Below are positions 16,498 to 23,837 of a stretch of 34,011 nucleotides of DNA, one piece after another. The position numbers were made by a program, and so were the translations under genes. The notes below the pieces were generated by a model. It saw only the letters and a list, made by a program, of their open reading frames with translations, had not been told where the DNA came from and searched no databases. Every line of letters begins with the position of its first letter. Within the stretch, counting starts at the first letter, position 1. The DNA is from an uncultured Clostridia bacterium (lineage in GTDB: Bacteria; Bacillota; Clostridia; Oscillospirales; Acutalibacteraceae): positions 1 to 34,011 of the forward strand of contig CALWCD010000021.1 of assembly GCA_944376265.1 (NCBI GenBank). The letters run 5' to 3'.

Positions 16498-17622
16498 TTA
16501 AGACAATCTGCTTTTAAAGTCCTCGTACCCGAAGGTTTTCACCACTTCCACCGTCCCGTCCTCATGGCGCAGGGCCATGTCCGGCAGGGGCATGCCGTTA
16601 AAGGTGTTGGTCTTCACCATGGTGTACAGGGCCATGTCCTCCAGCACCACCTGGCTGCCCTCGGTGAGGGGCTGGTCGAAGGAATAGTCCCCCACCACGT
16701 CCCCAGCCAGGCAGGTGGGGCCTGCCAGACGGCAGGTGTAGGCCTTCTCTCCCGGCTTGCCGGAATCCTTCACCGGCGGCCGGTAGGGCATCTCCAGCAC
16801 GTCGGGCATATGACAGGCGGCGGAAGTGTCCAGAATGGCAATGTCCATCCCGTTATGGACCACTTCCAGCACGGTGGACACCAGGAATCCCGCGTTTAAA
16901 ACCACCGCCTCTCCCGGCTCCAGGTACACCTCCACCCCGTACTTCTCCCGAAAATGCTTCACCACCCGGATCAGCCGGGGGATGTCGTAGTCCTCCCGGG
17001 TGATGTGGTGGCCTCCCCCCAGGTTCAGCCACTTCATGCGGGGGAGAAACTCCCCGAACTTCTCCTCAAAGGCGGCGGCGGTGGTCTCCAAATCGTCGGA
17101 GTTCTGTTCGCACAGGGTGTGGAAGTGAAGCCCGTCCAGCAGGGGCACCAGGCCTTCGTCAAAGTTCTCCCGAGTGGTGCCCAGCCGGGAACCGGGGGCA
17201 CAAGGGTCGTAAATGGCGTGGCCTTCCTGGGTGGAGCACTCCGGGTTCACCCGCAGGCCCACCTGCTTGCCGGCAGCCTTGGCCCGTTCCCCGAATCGCC
17301 GCAGCTGGTTGGGGGAGTTGAACACAAAGTGGTCGGCATAGGTGAGCAGCTCCTCCCATTCCCGTTCCTGGTAGGCCGGGGAGAACACATGGACCTCCCC
17401 GGGGAACTCCTCCCTCCCCAGCCGGGCCTCATACAGGCCGCTGGCGGTGGTGCCGGACAGATACCGGCTGATGAGAGGATAGCAGGCGAACATGGAGAAG
17501 GCCTTCTGGGCCAGGAGAATCTTGCAGCCCGCCTCTTCCGAGACACAGCGGAGCACTTCCAGGTTTTTCTTCAGCAGCCCCTCGTCCACCAGGAAGCAGG
17601 GGGTGCGCAGCTTCTCGTTCAT
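16498..17622 (-). CDS. nspC: Carboxynorspermidine/carboxyspermidine decarboxylase
   Basis: PLP enzyme of the alanine racemase-fold decarboxylase family, 374 residues. It converts carboxyspermidine to spermidine (or carboxynorspermidine to norspermidine). PLP lysine is K40 in LLAQKAFSMF. Other signatures are GLHFHTLCEQ, LNLGGGHHI, VYLEPGEAVVLNAG and the characteristic TSAACHMPDVLEMPYRP block. LAGPTCLAGDVVGDY carries the C-terminal active-site cysteine region. Its ATG directly follows the TAA of the upstream dehydrogenase gene (TAAATG, no spacer), so translation is probably coupled. It is the last gene of the polyamine operon. Because the pathway makes putrescine, spermidine is the likelier product. 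Confidence 0.95.
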   Translation of the reverse strand: MNEKLRTPCFLVDEGLLKKNLEVLRCVSEEAGCKILLAQKAFSMFACYPLISRYLSGTTASGLYEARLGREEFPGEVHVFSPAYQEREWEELLTYADHFVFNSPNQLRRFGERAKAAGKQVGLRVNPECSTQEGHAIYDPCAPGSRLGTTRENFDEGLVPLLDGLHFHTLCEQNSDDLETTAAAFEEKFGEFLPRMKWLNLGGGHHITREDYDIPRLIRVVKHFREKYGVEVYLEPGEAVVLNAGFLVSTVLEVVHNGMDIAILDTSAACHMPDVLEMPYRPPVKDSGKPGEKAYTCRLAGPTCLAGDVVGDYSFDQPLTEGSQVVLEDMALYTMVKTNTFNGMPLPDMALRHEDGTVEVVKTFGYEDFKSRLS

Positions 17623-18882
17623 TTAGTCCACCAGGGCGGGGGCGTTGTCGATCTGCCAGGGCAGGCCCCACTGGTTCAGGGCGTCCATGTAGGGATCGGG
17701 GTCCAACTCCTCCACGGTGTACACGCCGGGCTTGGTCCACTTGCCGGTGAGGAGCATCATGGCCCCCACCATGGCGGGCACGCCGGTGGTGTAGGAGATG
17801 GCCTGAGAGCCCACCTCCTTGTAGCACTCCTGATGGTCGCACACGTTGTAGATGTAGGCGGTCTTTTCCGCACCGTCCTTCACACCTGTGAAAATGCAGC
17901 CGATGTTGGTCTTGCCCACGGTGCGGGGGCCCAGGGTGGCGGGGTCGGGAAGGAGAGCCTTCAAAAACTGGATGGGGACAATCTCATGGCCCTCGAACTC
18001 CACCGGCTCTGTGGACAGCATGCCCACGTTCTCCAGGCACTTCATGTGGGTGAGGTAGCTCTGGCCGAAGGTCATGAAGAACCGAATCCGCTTCACGCCG
18101 GGAATGTTCTTGGCCAAAGACTCAATCTCCTCGTGGTGCAACAGGTACATGTCCTTGCGGCCCACCTGGTCAAAGTCATACTCCCGCTTGATGGACATGG
18201 CGGGGATCTCCACCCAGTGGCCGTTCTCCCAGTAGGAGCCGGGGGCGGATACTTCCCGCAGGTTGATCTCCGGGTTGAAGTTGGTGGCGAAGGGGTAGCC
18301 GTGGTCACCCCCGTTGCAGTCCAGAATGTCGATGGTGTGGATCTCGTCGAACAGGTGCTTCTGGGCGTAGGCGCAGTAGGCCTGGGTGACGCCGGGGTCG
18401 AAGCCGGTGCCCAGCAGGGCGGTGAGGCCGGCCTTCTCAAACTTCTCCTTGTAGGCCCACTGCCAGGAGTAGTCGAAATAGGCGGAGAATCCCTCTTCCT
18501 TGCAGCGCTTCTCGTAGACTTCCCTCCAGGCGGGATCGGTGATATCCTCGGGCTCGTAGTTGGCGGTGTCCAGATAGTTGACGCCGCACTCCAGGCAGGC
18601 GTCCATAATGGCCAGGTCCTGGTAGGGCAGGGCGATGTTCATCACCAGGTCCGGCTGGTACTCCCGGATGAGGGCGGCCACCTGATCGGCATGGTCGGCG
18701 TCCACCTGGGCGGTGGTGATTTTGGTGGCGGTTTTCCCTTCCAGGTCGGCTTTCAGGGCGTCGCACTTGGACTTGGTGCGGGAAGCGATACAGATTTCGG
18801 TGAACACGTCGCTGCACTGGCAGCACTTGCGGATAGCCACATTGGCCACGCCGCCGCAGCCGATGATCAAAACTCTGCTCAT
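17623..18882 (-). CDS. Carboxynorspermidine/carboxyspermidine dehydrogenase (saccharopine dehydrogenase family)
   Basis: NAD(P)H-dependent reductive condensation of aspartate semialdehyde with a diamine (putrescine to carboxyspermidine, or diaminopropane to carboxynorspermidine). The protein has 419 residues. The Rossmann motif IIGCGGVANVAIRK is at the N-terminus. Family-specific blocks include CGVNYLDTANYEPED, LLGTGFDPGVTQAYCAYA, DGGDHGYPFATNFNPE-like sequence (printed as NGGDHGYPFATNFNPE) and TGVPAMVGAMMLLTGKW. Pairing with nspC makes the assignment firm. The ATG at 18882 follows AAAGGAG. A weak promoter (18909-18936) lies before it, and a 489-bp repeat block separates it from speB. Confidence 0.95.
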   Translation of the reverse strand: MSRVLIIGCGGVANVAIRKCCQCSDVFTEICIASRTKSKCDALKADLEGKTATKITTAQVDADHADQVAALIREYQPDLVMNIALPYQDLAIMDACLECGVNYLDTANYEPEDITDPAWREVYEKRCKEEGFSAYFDYSWQWAYKEKFEKAGLTALLGTGFDPGVTQAYCAYAQKHLFDEIHTIDILDCNGGDHGYPFATNFNPEINLREVSAPGSYWENGHWVEIPAMSIKREYDFDQVGRKDMYLLHHEEIESLAKNIPGVKRIRFFMTFGQSYLTHMKCLENVGMLSTEPVEFEGHEIVPIQFLKALLPDPATLGPRTVGKTNIGCIFTGVKDGAEKTAYIYNVCDHQECYKEVGSQAISYTTGVPAMVGAMMLLTGKWTKPGVYTVEELDPDPYMDALNQWGLPWQIDNAPALVD

Positions 18883-18908
18883 GGAAAACAACTCCTTTAG
18901 ATAATGGT

Positions 18909-18936
18909 AAAATAGAGGGAACGCGAAGCGTGTAAA
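18909..18936 (-). promoter_or_regulatory. Possible internal promoter before the carboxyspermidine genes
   Basis: Minus strand TTTACA (18931-18936), 16-base spacer, TATTTT (18909-18914), about 27 bases before the ATG. The -35 box lies inside the left inverted repeat of the repeat block, so the repeat itself may supply it. Confidence 0.35.
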
Positions 18937-19198
18937 AGTTTCGCAGTACGTCCGAAGGACGTACTTGCCTTCTTTCAAAGGCCGTGGGGGTGCGGGGGCA
19001 AAGCCCCTGCGGTCTTAACCGGCGCAGCCGGTGGATAAAACCAGCGAGCAGGGCGCATACGGCGCTGCTCCCCAGTGGGGAGCGTTCAGCGCTGACCGAG
19101 CCGGCAGACGAGACCGCAGACGGTAGCCGAGCCGAGCGGCCGGTTTCCCGGGGACCGGCAAAAAGCCGTCCTGTTCCAACTGCCACTTCTTGGAAGAG

Positions 19199-19236
19199 GT
19201 CCGCTCCCGGGGCTATCGCCTGCGGCGCGTGCGCCC
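19199..19236. repeat. 38-bp direct repeat, copy 1
   Basis: Identical to 19282-19319. It begins GTCCGCTCCCGGGGC and ends GCGCGTGCGCCC. The copies start 83 bases apart. Confidence 0.9.
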
Positions 19237-19281
19237 CGGACAACTTACACCGAGCAAGCCCAGGGGGACCGGGTGCTTACC

Positions 19282-19319
19282 GTCCGCTCCCGGGGCTATC
19301 GCCTGCGGCGCGTGCGCCC
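19282..19319. repeat. 38-bp direct repeat, copy 2
   Basis: Exact second copy of 19199-19236, within the same repeat block. Confidence 0.9.
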
Positions 19320-19418
19320 TGGGAGCTGCAATTCTCTTCCGGCTGCGCCGGTTTTTAAGGTCGCGCCTTTTTGAAAAAAGGCGCCCCAAAAACTTTTACG
19401 CCGCTTCGCGGTTTTCTT

Positions 19419-20270
19419 TCAGTTCAAGGCCAGCAGCATTTCTCTTACGATCTTACACGCCGCCATGGTGCTCACACCGCTCTGGTCGCAGGGAGGGCTC
19501 AGCTCGTTTACGTCGCAGGCGATGACGTTGGCTCTTTCGCACACCAGGGTCACCGCTTTCCGCAGGGTATCGAAACTGACCCCGCCAGGTTCCGGAGTAC
19601 CCGTGCCCGGGAACACACCCGGGTCCAGCACGTCTAAGTCCAGGGTGAAATACAGGGGGGTGTCCCCCAGCTGGGCCAGGGTCTCCTCCAGCCCTTCCAG
19701 GTCAAACTTGTGGGTGGACACATGGTCCTTCCCCCAGCGGAACTCCTCCCGGTCTCCGGAGCGAATGCCGAACTGGAAAATCTTCCCGTCGCCGCAAAGC
19801 TCCCAGCACCGGCGCAGCACGCAGGCGTGGGAGAGCTTCACTCCCAGGTAGTCGTCCCGAAGGTCGGCGTGGGCGTCAAAGTGGAGAATGTGCACCTGGG
19901 GGCAGCGCTCAAACACAGCCCGGAAGGCCCCCAGGGTCACCAGGTGCTCACCTCCCAGCAGGAAGGGCCGTTTGCCAGCGTCCAGAATGGCCCCCGCCCG
20001 CTCCTCGATCTGAGCCAGGGACAGGGATGCGTCTCCCAAGGGCAGTTCCATATCCCCGCTGTCAAACACGGGGCAGTCCTCCAGGTCCTTGTCCTGGTAG
20101 GGACTGTAACTTTCGATGCCGTAGGACTCCCGCCGGATGGCGGAACTGCCGAACCGGGAACCGGGCCGGTAGGAGGTGGTGGAGTCGAAAGGGGCGCCGT
20201 AGAGCACGGTTTTGGCCTCTTCGAACTCCTTGTCGCAGCAGAGAAAAGTTTCCACGTTTTTATTCCACAT
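19419..20270 (-). CDS. speB: Agmatinase-type ureohydrolase
   Basis: Dinuclear manganese hydrolase, 283 residues, releasing urea from agmatine to give putrescine (or from aminopropylagmatine to give spermidine). Metal ligands are visible: H109 in LLGGEH; D132, H134 and D136 in FDAHADLRDD; D211 and D213 in LDLDVLDP. The GTGTPEPGG motif at 222-230 and DVNELSPPCDQSGVSTMAA near the end are typical of agmatinases. The ATG at 20270 lies inside speE (11-base overlap), with GGAGGAGC as ribosome-binding site within the speE coding region. It ends just before the repeat block. Confidence 0.95.
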   Translation of the reverse strand: MWNKNVETFLCCDKEFEEAKTVLYGAPFDSTTSYRPGSRFGSSAIRRESYGIESYSPYQDKDLEDCPVFDSGDMELPLGDASLSLAQIEERAGAILDAGKRPFLLGGEHLVTLGAFRAVFERCPQVHILHFDAHADLRDDYLGVKLSHACVLRRCWELCGDGKIFQFGIRSGDREEFRWGKDHVSTHKFDLEGLEETLAQLGDTPLYFTLDLDVLDPGVFPGTGTPEPGGVSFDTLRKAVTLVCERANVIACDVNELSPPCDQSGVSTMAACKIVREMLLALN

Positions 20271-21111
20271 GTTTCAAAAGCTCCTCCACGTAGGCGGGGA
20301 TGTAAAAGGCTCCCTTGTGCAGGGTGGTGGTGTAGTACCGGCAAGGGATGCCCCGCATGTTCCATTTTGTCTCGTTCAAATCCTTCAGAGGGTGGTACTT
20401 CTTGGAGGCGAACCCGAACAGCCAATGCCCCGAGGGGTAGGTGGGGATGTGGGCCTGGTACACCTTGCTGATGGGAAAGCTCTCCACAATATTTTTATGG
20501 GCCCGCTGGCAGGCGGCGGCGTCCTCGGGATAGAAGGGACTCTCGTGCTGGTTGATGAGGATGCCGTCCTCCTTCAAAGCCTTGTAGCAGTTGCCGTAAA
20601 ACTCCCGGGTGAACAGCCCTTCCCCGGGGCCGAAGGGGTCGGTGGAGTCCACGATGATCAGGTCGTACTCGTCCTTTCGGGAACGGATAAACCGGAGACC
20701 GTCCTCAAAGTGGATGGTAAGCCTGGGGTCATCCAGCCGGCAGGCGGTTTTGGGCAGGTACTTTTTGCACACCTCCACCACCAAGGGGTCGATCTCCACC
20801 ATGTCGATGTGCTCCAGGTCGGCGTACTGGGTCAGCTCCCGGATGACGCCACCGTCCCCGGCGCCGATGACCAGCACCTTCCTCACCCGGGGATGGACCG
20901 CCATGGGCACGTGGGTGATCATCTCGTGGTAGATGAATTCGTCCTTCTCCGTGAGCATCATGTAGCCGTCCAGGGTGAGGAACCGGCCGAACTCCGGGGA
21001 GTCAAACACATCTATGCGCTGAAACTCGCTTTTCCCGCTGTAAAGCTGCCGGTCCACCCGGATGGAGAGCTTTACATGGGGGGTGTGGTGCTCTGAAAAC
21101 CAAAATTCCAC
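20260..21111 (-). CDS. speE: Spermidine synthase (polyamine aminopropyltransferase)
   Basis: Transfers the aminopropyl group of decarboxylated AdoMet to putrescine, or to agmatine in some bacteria. It has 283 residues: a short N-terminal beta-domain and a Rossmann methyltransferase-like fold. Motifs: DEFIYHEMITHVPM; the nucleotide-binding VIGAGDGGVIREL at 82-93; MVEIDPLVVEVC; and catalytic VDSTDPFGPGEGLF with D155 and D158. The most plausible start is GTG at 21111, four bases after the speA stop; the next in-frame Met would delete the N-terminal domain. Its gene overlaps speB. Confidence 0.95.
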   Translation of the reverse strand: MEFWFSEHHTPHVKLSIRVDRQLYSGKSEFQRIDVFDSPEFGRFLTLDGYMMLTEKDEFIYHEMITHVPMAVHPRVRKVLVIGAGDGGVIRELTQYADLEHIDMVEIDPLVVEVCKKYLPKTACRLDDPRLTIHFEDGLRFIRSRKDEYDLIIVDSTDPFGPGEGLFTREFYGNCYKALKEDGILINQHESPFYPEDAAACQRAHKNIVESFPISKVYQAHIPTYPSGHWLFGFASKKYHPLKDLNETKWNMRGIPCRYYTTTLHKGAFYIPAYVEELLKHVE

Positions 21112-21115
21112 TGGG

Positions 21116-22570
21116 TCAATACACTCCCTTCAACACGTTCAGCCGCCGGATGTCCGGATCTTCCGGGCCGGTCATGCTGCATCCTTTTTCCTTGGCGTAC
21201 TGGATATATTCCACAATCTTTTCCGTAATCCGCTCTCCCGGGGCCAGAATGGGAATCCCGGGCGGGTAGCACATGACAAATTCGCTGCACACGTGGCCCG
21301 CGGCCTCCGTGAGAGGCAGACTGGTCTTTTCCGCGTAGAAGGCGTCCTGGGGAGAAAGGACCACCTCCGGCTCGATGTACTCCTGGCGCATCAGCCCGGC
21401 GGCGTCCGGCTTTCCGAACCGGCGGCGCACCTCCGACAGGGCGCTCACCAGCCGCTCGATCTCCCGGGGCCGGTCCCCGATGGACAGGTAGGCCAGGAAA
21501 TTTCCCAGGTCGCCGAACTCGATCTGGATGTCGTACTCGTCCCGCAAAAGGTCGTAGACCTCGATGCCCGCCAAACCCACGTTCAGGGTGTTCACGGAAA
21601 GCTTGGTCCGGTCGAAATCGAACACGCTGTCCCCGTTGATCAGCTCCTTGGAGAAGGCGTAGTACCCGCCAATGCCGTTAATCTCCTCCCGGGCGTAGTC
21701 CGCCAGTTTCACCACCTGGGCGAAGGCCTCCCGCCCCCGCAGTGCCAGGTTCCGCCGGGAGATGTCCAGGCTGGAAAGCAAAAGATAAGACCCACTGGTG
21801 GTCTGGGTCAGGTTGATAATCTGCCGCACGTGGCCCTCCTGCATGGCGGGACCGGTGAGAAGCAGGGAACTTTGTGTCAGGCTGCCGCCGGACTTGTGCA
21901 TGGACACGGCGGCCATATCCGCCCCGGCCTCCATGGCCGACATGGGCAGCTGGTCGCTGAAGTAGAAGTGGGTGCCGTGGGCCTCGTCGGCCAGGCAGAG
22001 CATGCCGTGGTCGTGGGCCATTTTTGCAATGGCTTTCAGGTCGGAACAGATGCCGTAATAGGTGGGGTTGTTCACCAGCACCGCCTTGGCGTTGGGGTGC
22101 TTCTTAATAGCCAGCTCCACGTCCTCCCGGCGCATCCCCAGGGGAATCCCCAGCCGGTCGTCGCAGGCGGGATCCACGTACACGGGCACCGCCCCGCACA
22201 GCACCATGGCCCCCATAACGCTGCGGTGGACGTTCCGGGGAAGAATCACCTTCTCCCCCCGCTTGACCACCGAAAGGATCATAGCCTGCACCGCGGAGGT
22301 GGTCCCCCCCACCATCAAAAAGGCGTGGGCCGCGCCGAAGGCTTCCGCCGCCAGCTCTTCCGCCTCCCGGATGACCGAAACAGGATGGCACAGGTTGTCC
22401 AGGGGCTTCATGGAGTTCACGTCCATGCGCACGCACTGTTCCCCCAGAAGAGCCGCCAGCTCCGGGTTGCCCCGTCCCCGCTTGTGGCCGGGAACGTCGA
22501 AGGGCACCACCCGCCGGCGCTCGAATTCCCGCAGCGCCTCGTAAATGGGCGCCCGTTCCTGTGAAAGCAT
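21116..22570 (-). CDS. speA: Arginine decarboxylase, aspartate-aminotransferase fold
   Basis: PLP-dependent Orn/Lys/Arg decarboxylase of the short B. subtilis SpeA type, 484 residues. It starts with PIYEALREFERRRVVPFDVPGHK, a hallmark of the family. PLP lysine is K226 in SMHKSGGSLTQSS, and DEAHGTHF precedes it. The family also includes lysine and ornithine decarboxylases, so arginine is inferred from the agmatinase gene in the operon. The start ATG 22570 has AAGGGGGAGA upstream; the TTG at 22588 overlaps the speD stop region and lies upstream of that site. It lies 14 bases after speD. Confidence 0.93.
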   Translation of the reverse strand: MLSQERAPIYEALREFERRRVVPFDVPGHKRGRGNPELAALLGEQCVRMDVNSMKPLDNLCHPVSVIREAEELAAEAFGAAHAFLMVGGTTSAVQAMILSVVKRGEKVILPRNVHRSVMGAMVLCGAVPVYVDPACDDRLGIPLGMRREDVELAIKKHPNAKAVLVNNPTYYGICSDLKAIAKMAHDHGMLCLADEAHGTHFYFSDQLPMSAMEAGADMAAVSMHKSGGSLTQSSLLLTGPAMQEGHVRQIINLTQTTSGSYLLLSSLDISRRNLALRGREAFAQVVKLADYAREEINGIGGYYAFSKELINGDSVFDFDRTKLSVNTLNVGLAGIEVYDLLRDEYDIQIEFGDLGNFLAYLSIGDRPREIERLVSALSEVRRRFGKPDAAGLMRQEYIEPEVVLSPQDAFYAEKTSLPLTEAAGHVCSEFVMCYPPGIPILAPGERITEKIVEYIQYAKEKGCSMTGPEDPDIRRLNVLKGVY

Positions 22571-22584
22571 GTCTCTCCCCCTTT

Positions 22585-23343
22585 TCAATAGATGTTCCTG
22601 CCGCTGAAGATCTCAATCATTTCCCGGCGCAGGTTCTGCATAATCTCCAGCCGCACCCGGGGAGGCAGCTCGTACACGTCGGTGTTGAACAGGTAGTTCT
22701 GCAGGTCAATGTCCTTCACCATCATCTTGGTGTGGAACAGGTTGGCCTCGTACACGTTGATGTCCACCGCGTCGTAACGGCGCAGGGTGTCGGGGTCGAT
22801 ATAGTGCTGGATGGACACCACGTCGTGGTCTAAAAACAGCTTTTTCCCGTCCAGGTCCCGGGTGAAGCCCCGGACCCGGTAGTCCATCACGATGATGTCA
22901 GAATCGAAGGAGCCGATGAGGTAATCCAGCGTGGACAGGGGGGTGATCTCCCCGCAGGTGGCCACGTCGATGTCCACCCGGAAGGTGGCAAGGCAGGTCT
23001 CCGGATGGTACTCCGGGTAGGTGTGCACCGTCACATGGCTTTTATCCAGATGGGCCAGCTGGGTCTCTCCCGCCGGCACCATGGACCCCTCCGCGATGAG
23101 AATGGTGACGGAAGCCCCCTGGGGGTCGTAGTCCTGCCGGGCGATGTTCAGCACCTTGGCGCCGATCTTTTCCGTCAGGGTGGTGAGGATATTGGTGAGC
23201 CGCTCGGAGTTGTACTGCTCGTCGATATAGGCGATGTAGTCCCGCTGCTCCCGGGGCGTTTTGGCGTAGCACACGTCGTAGATGTTAAAGCTGAGGGCTT
23301 TTGTCAAGTTGTTGAATCCGTAGAGCTTCAGTTTTTCTCCCAT
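22585..23343 (-). CDS. speD: S-adenosylmethionine decarboxylase proenzyme, E. coli SpeD type
   Basis: Pyruvoyl enzyme giving decarboxylated AdoMet, the aminopropyl donor for SpeE. The 252-residue protein resembles E. coli SpeD throughout: [53 protein letters not shown] and a C-terminal [10 protein letters not shown]. Self-cleavage is expected before Ser102 in [14 protein letters not shown], yielding the pyruvoyl group. The ATG at 23343 has AAAGGGG eight bases upstream. It is the first gene of the polyamine operon and is preceded by a leader with a complete intrinsic terminator about 30 bases before the ATG, which suggests attenuation. Confidence 0.95.
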   Translation of the reverse strand: MGEKLKLYGFNNLTKALSFNIYDVCYAKTPREQRDYIAYIDEQYNSERLTNILTTLTEKIGAKVLNIARQDYDPQGASVTILIAEGSMVPAGETQLAHLDKSHVTVHTYPEYHPETCLATFRVDIDVATCGEITPLSTLDYLIGSFDSDIIVMDYRVRGFTRDLDGKKLFLDHDVVSIQHYIDPDTLRRYDAVDINVYEANLFHTKMMVKDIDLQNYLFNTDVYELPPRVRLEIMQNLRREMIEIFSGRNIY

Positions 23344-23372
23344 ACCCCAAACCCCTTTGCGTGAAGTAGTAA

Positions 23373-23405
23373 ATAAAAAAGCGGTGCGCCCAACACGCAC
23401 CGCTT
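23373..23405 (-). terminator. Intrinsic terminator in the speD leader
   Basis: On the minus strand the stem AAGCGGTGCG/CGCACCGCTT (23379-23405) is followed by six Ts (23378 to 23373). It ends about 30 bases before the speD start. Either it closes an upstream RNA or it is the expression platform of an attenuator controlling the polyamine operon. Two other hairpins lie just upstream: GGGAACA/TGTTCCC (23438-23460) and CCCTG/CAGGG (23461-23480). GTTTCCC at 23465-23471 could compete for the same GGGAAC partner. Confidence 0.88.
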
Positions 23406-23522
23406 GCAAAGTCCATGGTATTTTTTAGAAAGCGCCCGGGAACAAAACCCCGCTGTTCCCCCCTGTTTCCCAAGGCAGGGGCCGCGGAGGGCATCCTTCT
23501 GGTTTCCAGTGCAAATCCTCAC

Positions 23523-23551
23523 TTTGTACCACGCTTATTGACCTTTTACAA
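23523..23551 (-). promoter_or_regulatory. Possible speD-leader promoter
   Basis: Minus strand TTGTAA (23546-23551), 17-base spacer, TACAAA (23523-23528). Both boxes match 4/6. It would start a leader of about 170 bases that includes the attenuator-like hairpins. Confidence 0.4.
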
Positions 23552-23598
23552 GTTGATGCGCAGCAAATGCGCCGGTTATAAAGTGACCAACTTATAAA

Positions 23599-23757
23599 AT
23601 TGAGCTTTTAACTCAATCAATAACGACGAACCCGGCAGCTGGCGCTGCCCTTCGTCCCTCGGCGATCGACCCGGCTGTCCGTATGGCCTTGACCCAGCGC
23701 TCTGGGTGGTCTGAAAGAAGATATTTGCATGGAGCTTTTCAGGACTATCCCATGACA
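23599..23757 (-). ncRNA. Candidate structured RNA upstream of speD, raiA-like by memory
   Basis: A near-consensus promoter drives a stretch without a coding frame. The minus-strand RNA would begin with a CATGG/CCATG-closed stem (23728-23754) containing GGGATAGTCCTGAAAAGCTC. It continues through GGTCAAGGCCATACGGACAG, CCGGGTCGATC and CCGAGGGACGAAGGGC, then a long hairpin pairing GACGAA and GGCAGC (23625-23639) with GCTGCC and TTCGTC (23644-23656). A 7-bp hairpin (23599-23617) with a weak T tail could end it. The GATAGTCCTGAAA, ACGGACAGC and GAGGGACGAAGGGC blocks resemble what I remember of the raiA motif RNA of Firmicutes. A covariance search would decide. Structured sequence continues to about 23541, so the 3' end is uncertain. 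Confidence 0.6.
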
Positions 23758-23762
23758 AGTTA

Positions 23763-23791
23763 AGTATATCGGGAAACCTGTCGATTGTCAA
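23763..23791 (-). promoter_or_regulatory. Very strong sigma-A promoter of the structured RNA
   Basis: Minus strand TTGACA (23786-23791), 17-base spacer, TATACT (23763-23768). It is among the best promoters in the window, and no coding frame follows closely. Confidence 0.85.
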
Positions 23792-23837
23792 GCCGTAGAT
23801 TCTCCCCAGCGCTGAGAAAACCTGCCTGAGCCCGGCT

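Larger units (their letters stand above)
18922..19410. repeat. 489-bp repeat-rich block with imperfect terminal inverted repeats, inside the polyamine operon
   Basis: The ends are inverted copies: CGCGAAGCG then GTAAAAGTTT on the left (18922-18941), and the complement AAACTTTTAC...CGCTTCGCG on the right (19390-19410), differing by a small indel. In between are many short perfect hairpins: 18945-18965 (AGTACGTCC GAA GGACGTACT), 18992-19010, 19018-19032, 19067-19083, 19339-19351 and 19363-19384, plus a 38-bp direct repeat. The block starts eight bases past the speB stop. Open frames in it look compositional, not coding. It has the character of a dispersed intergenic repeat element, but dispersal cannot be tested from one copy. 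It accounts for most of the gene-free stretch 18883-19418. Confidence 0.65.

Noticed and set aside
16954..18900. 648-codon plus-strand frame over nspC and the dehydrogenase gene
   Set aside because: Antisense shadow of two clear polyamine enzymes; no ribosome-binding site, no family signature.
18984..19358. 124-codon plus-strand frame in the repeat block
   Set aside because: Codes across hairpins and the 38-bp direct repeat with no start signal; better explained as repeat sequence.
18883..19418. CRISPR array
   Set aside because: Only two copies of a 38-bp repeat with a 45-base gap, embedded in other hairpins; no cas genes.
21062..22564. 500-codon plus-strand frame over speA
   Set aside because: Antisense to an intact PLP decarboxylase; repetitive composition.
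23344..23837. tRNA, SRP RNA, 6S RNA or RNase P RNA in the AT-richer stretch before speD
   Set aside because: No CCA-type tRNA cloverleaf, no SRP tetraloop region and no RNase P conserved blocks were found; the structured RNA candidate fits better.
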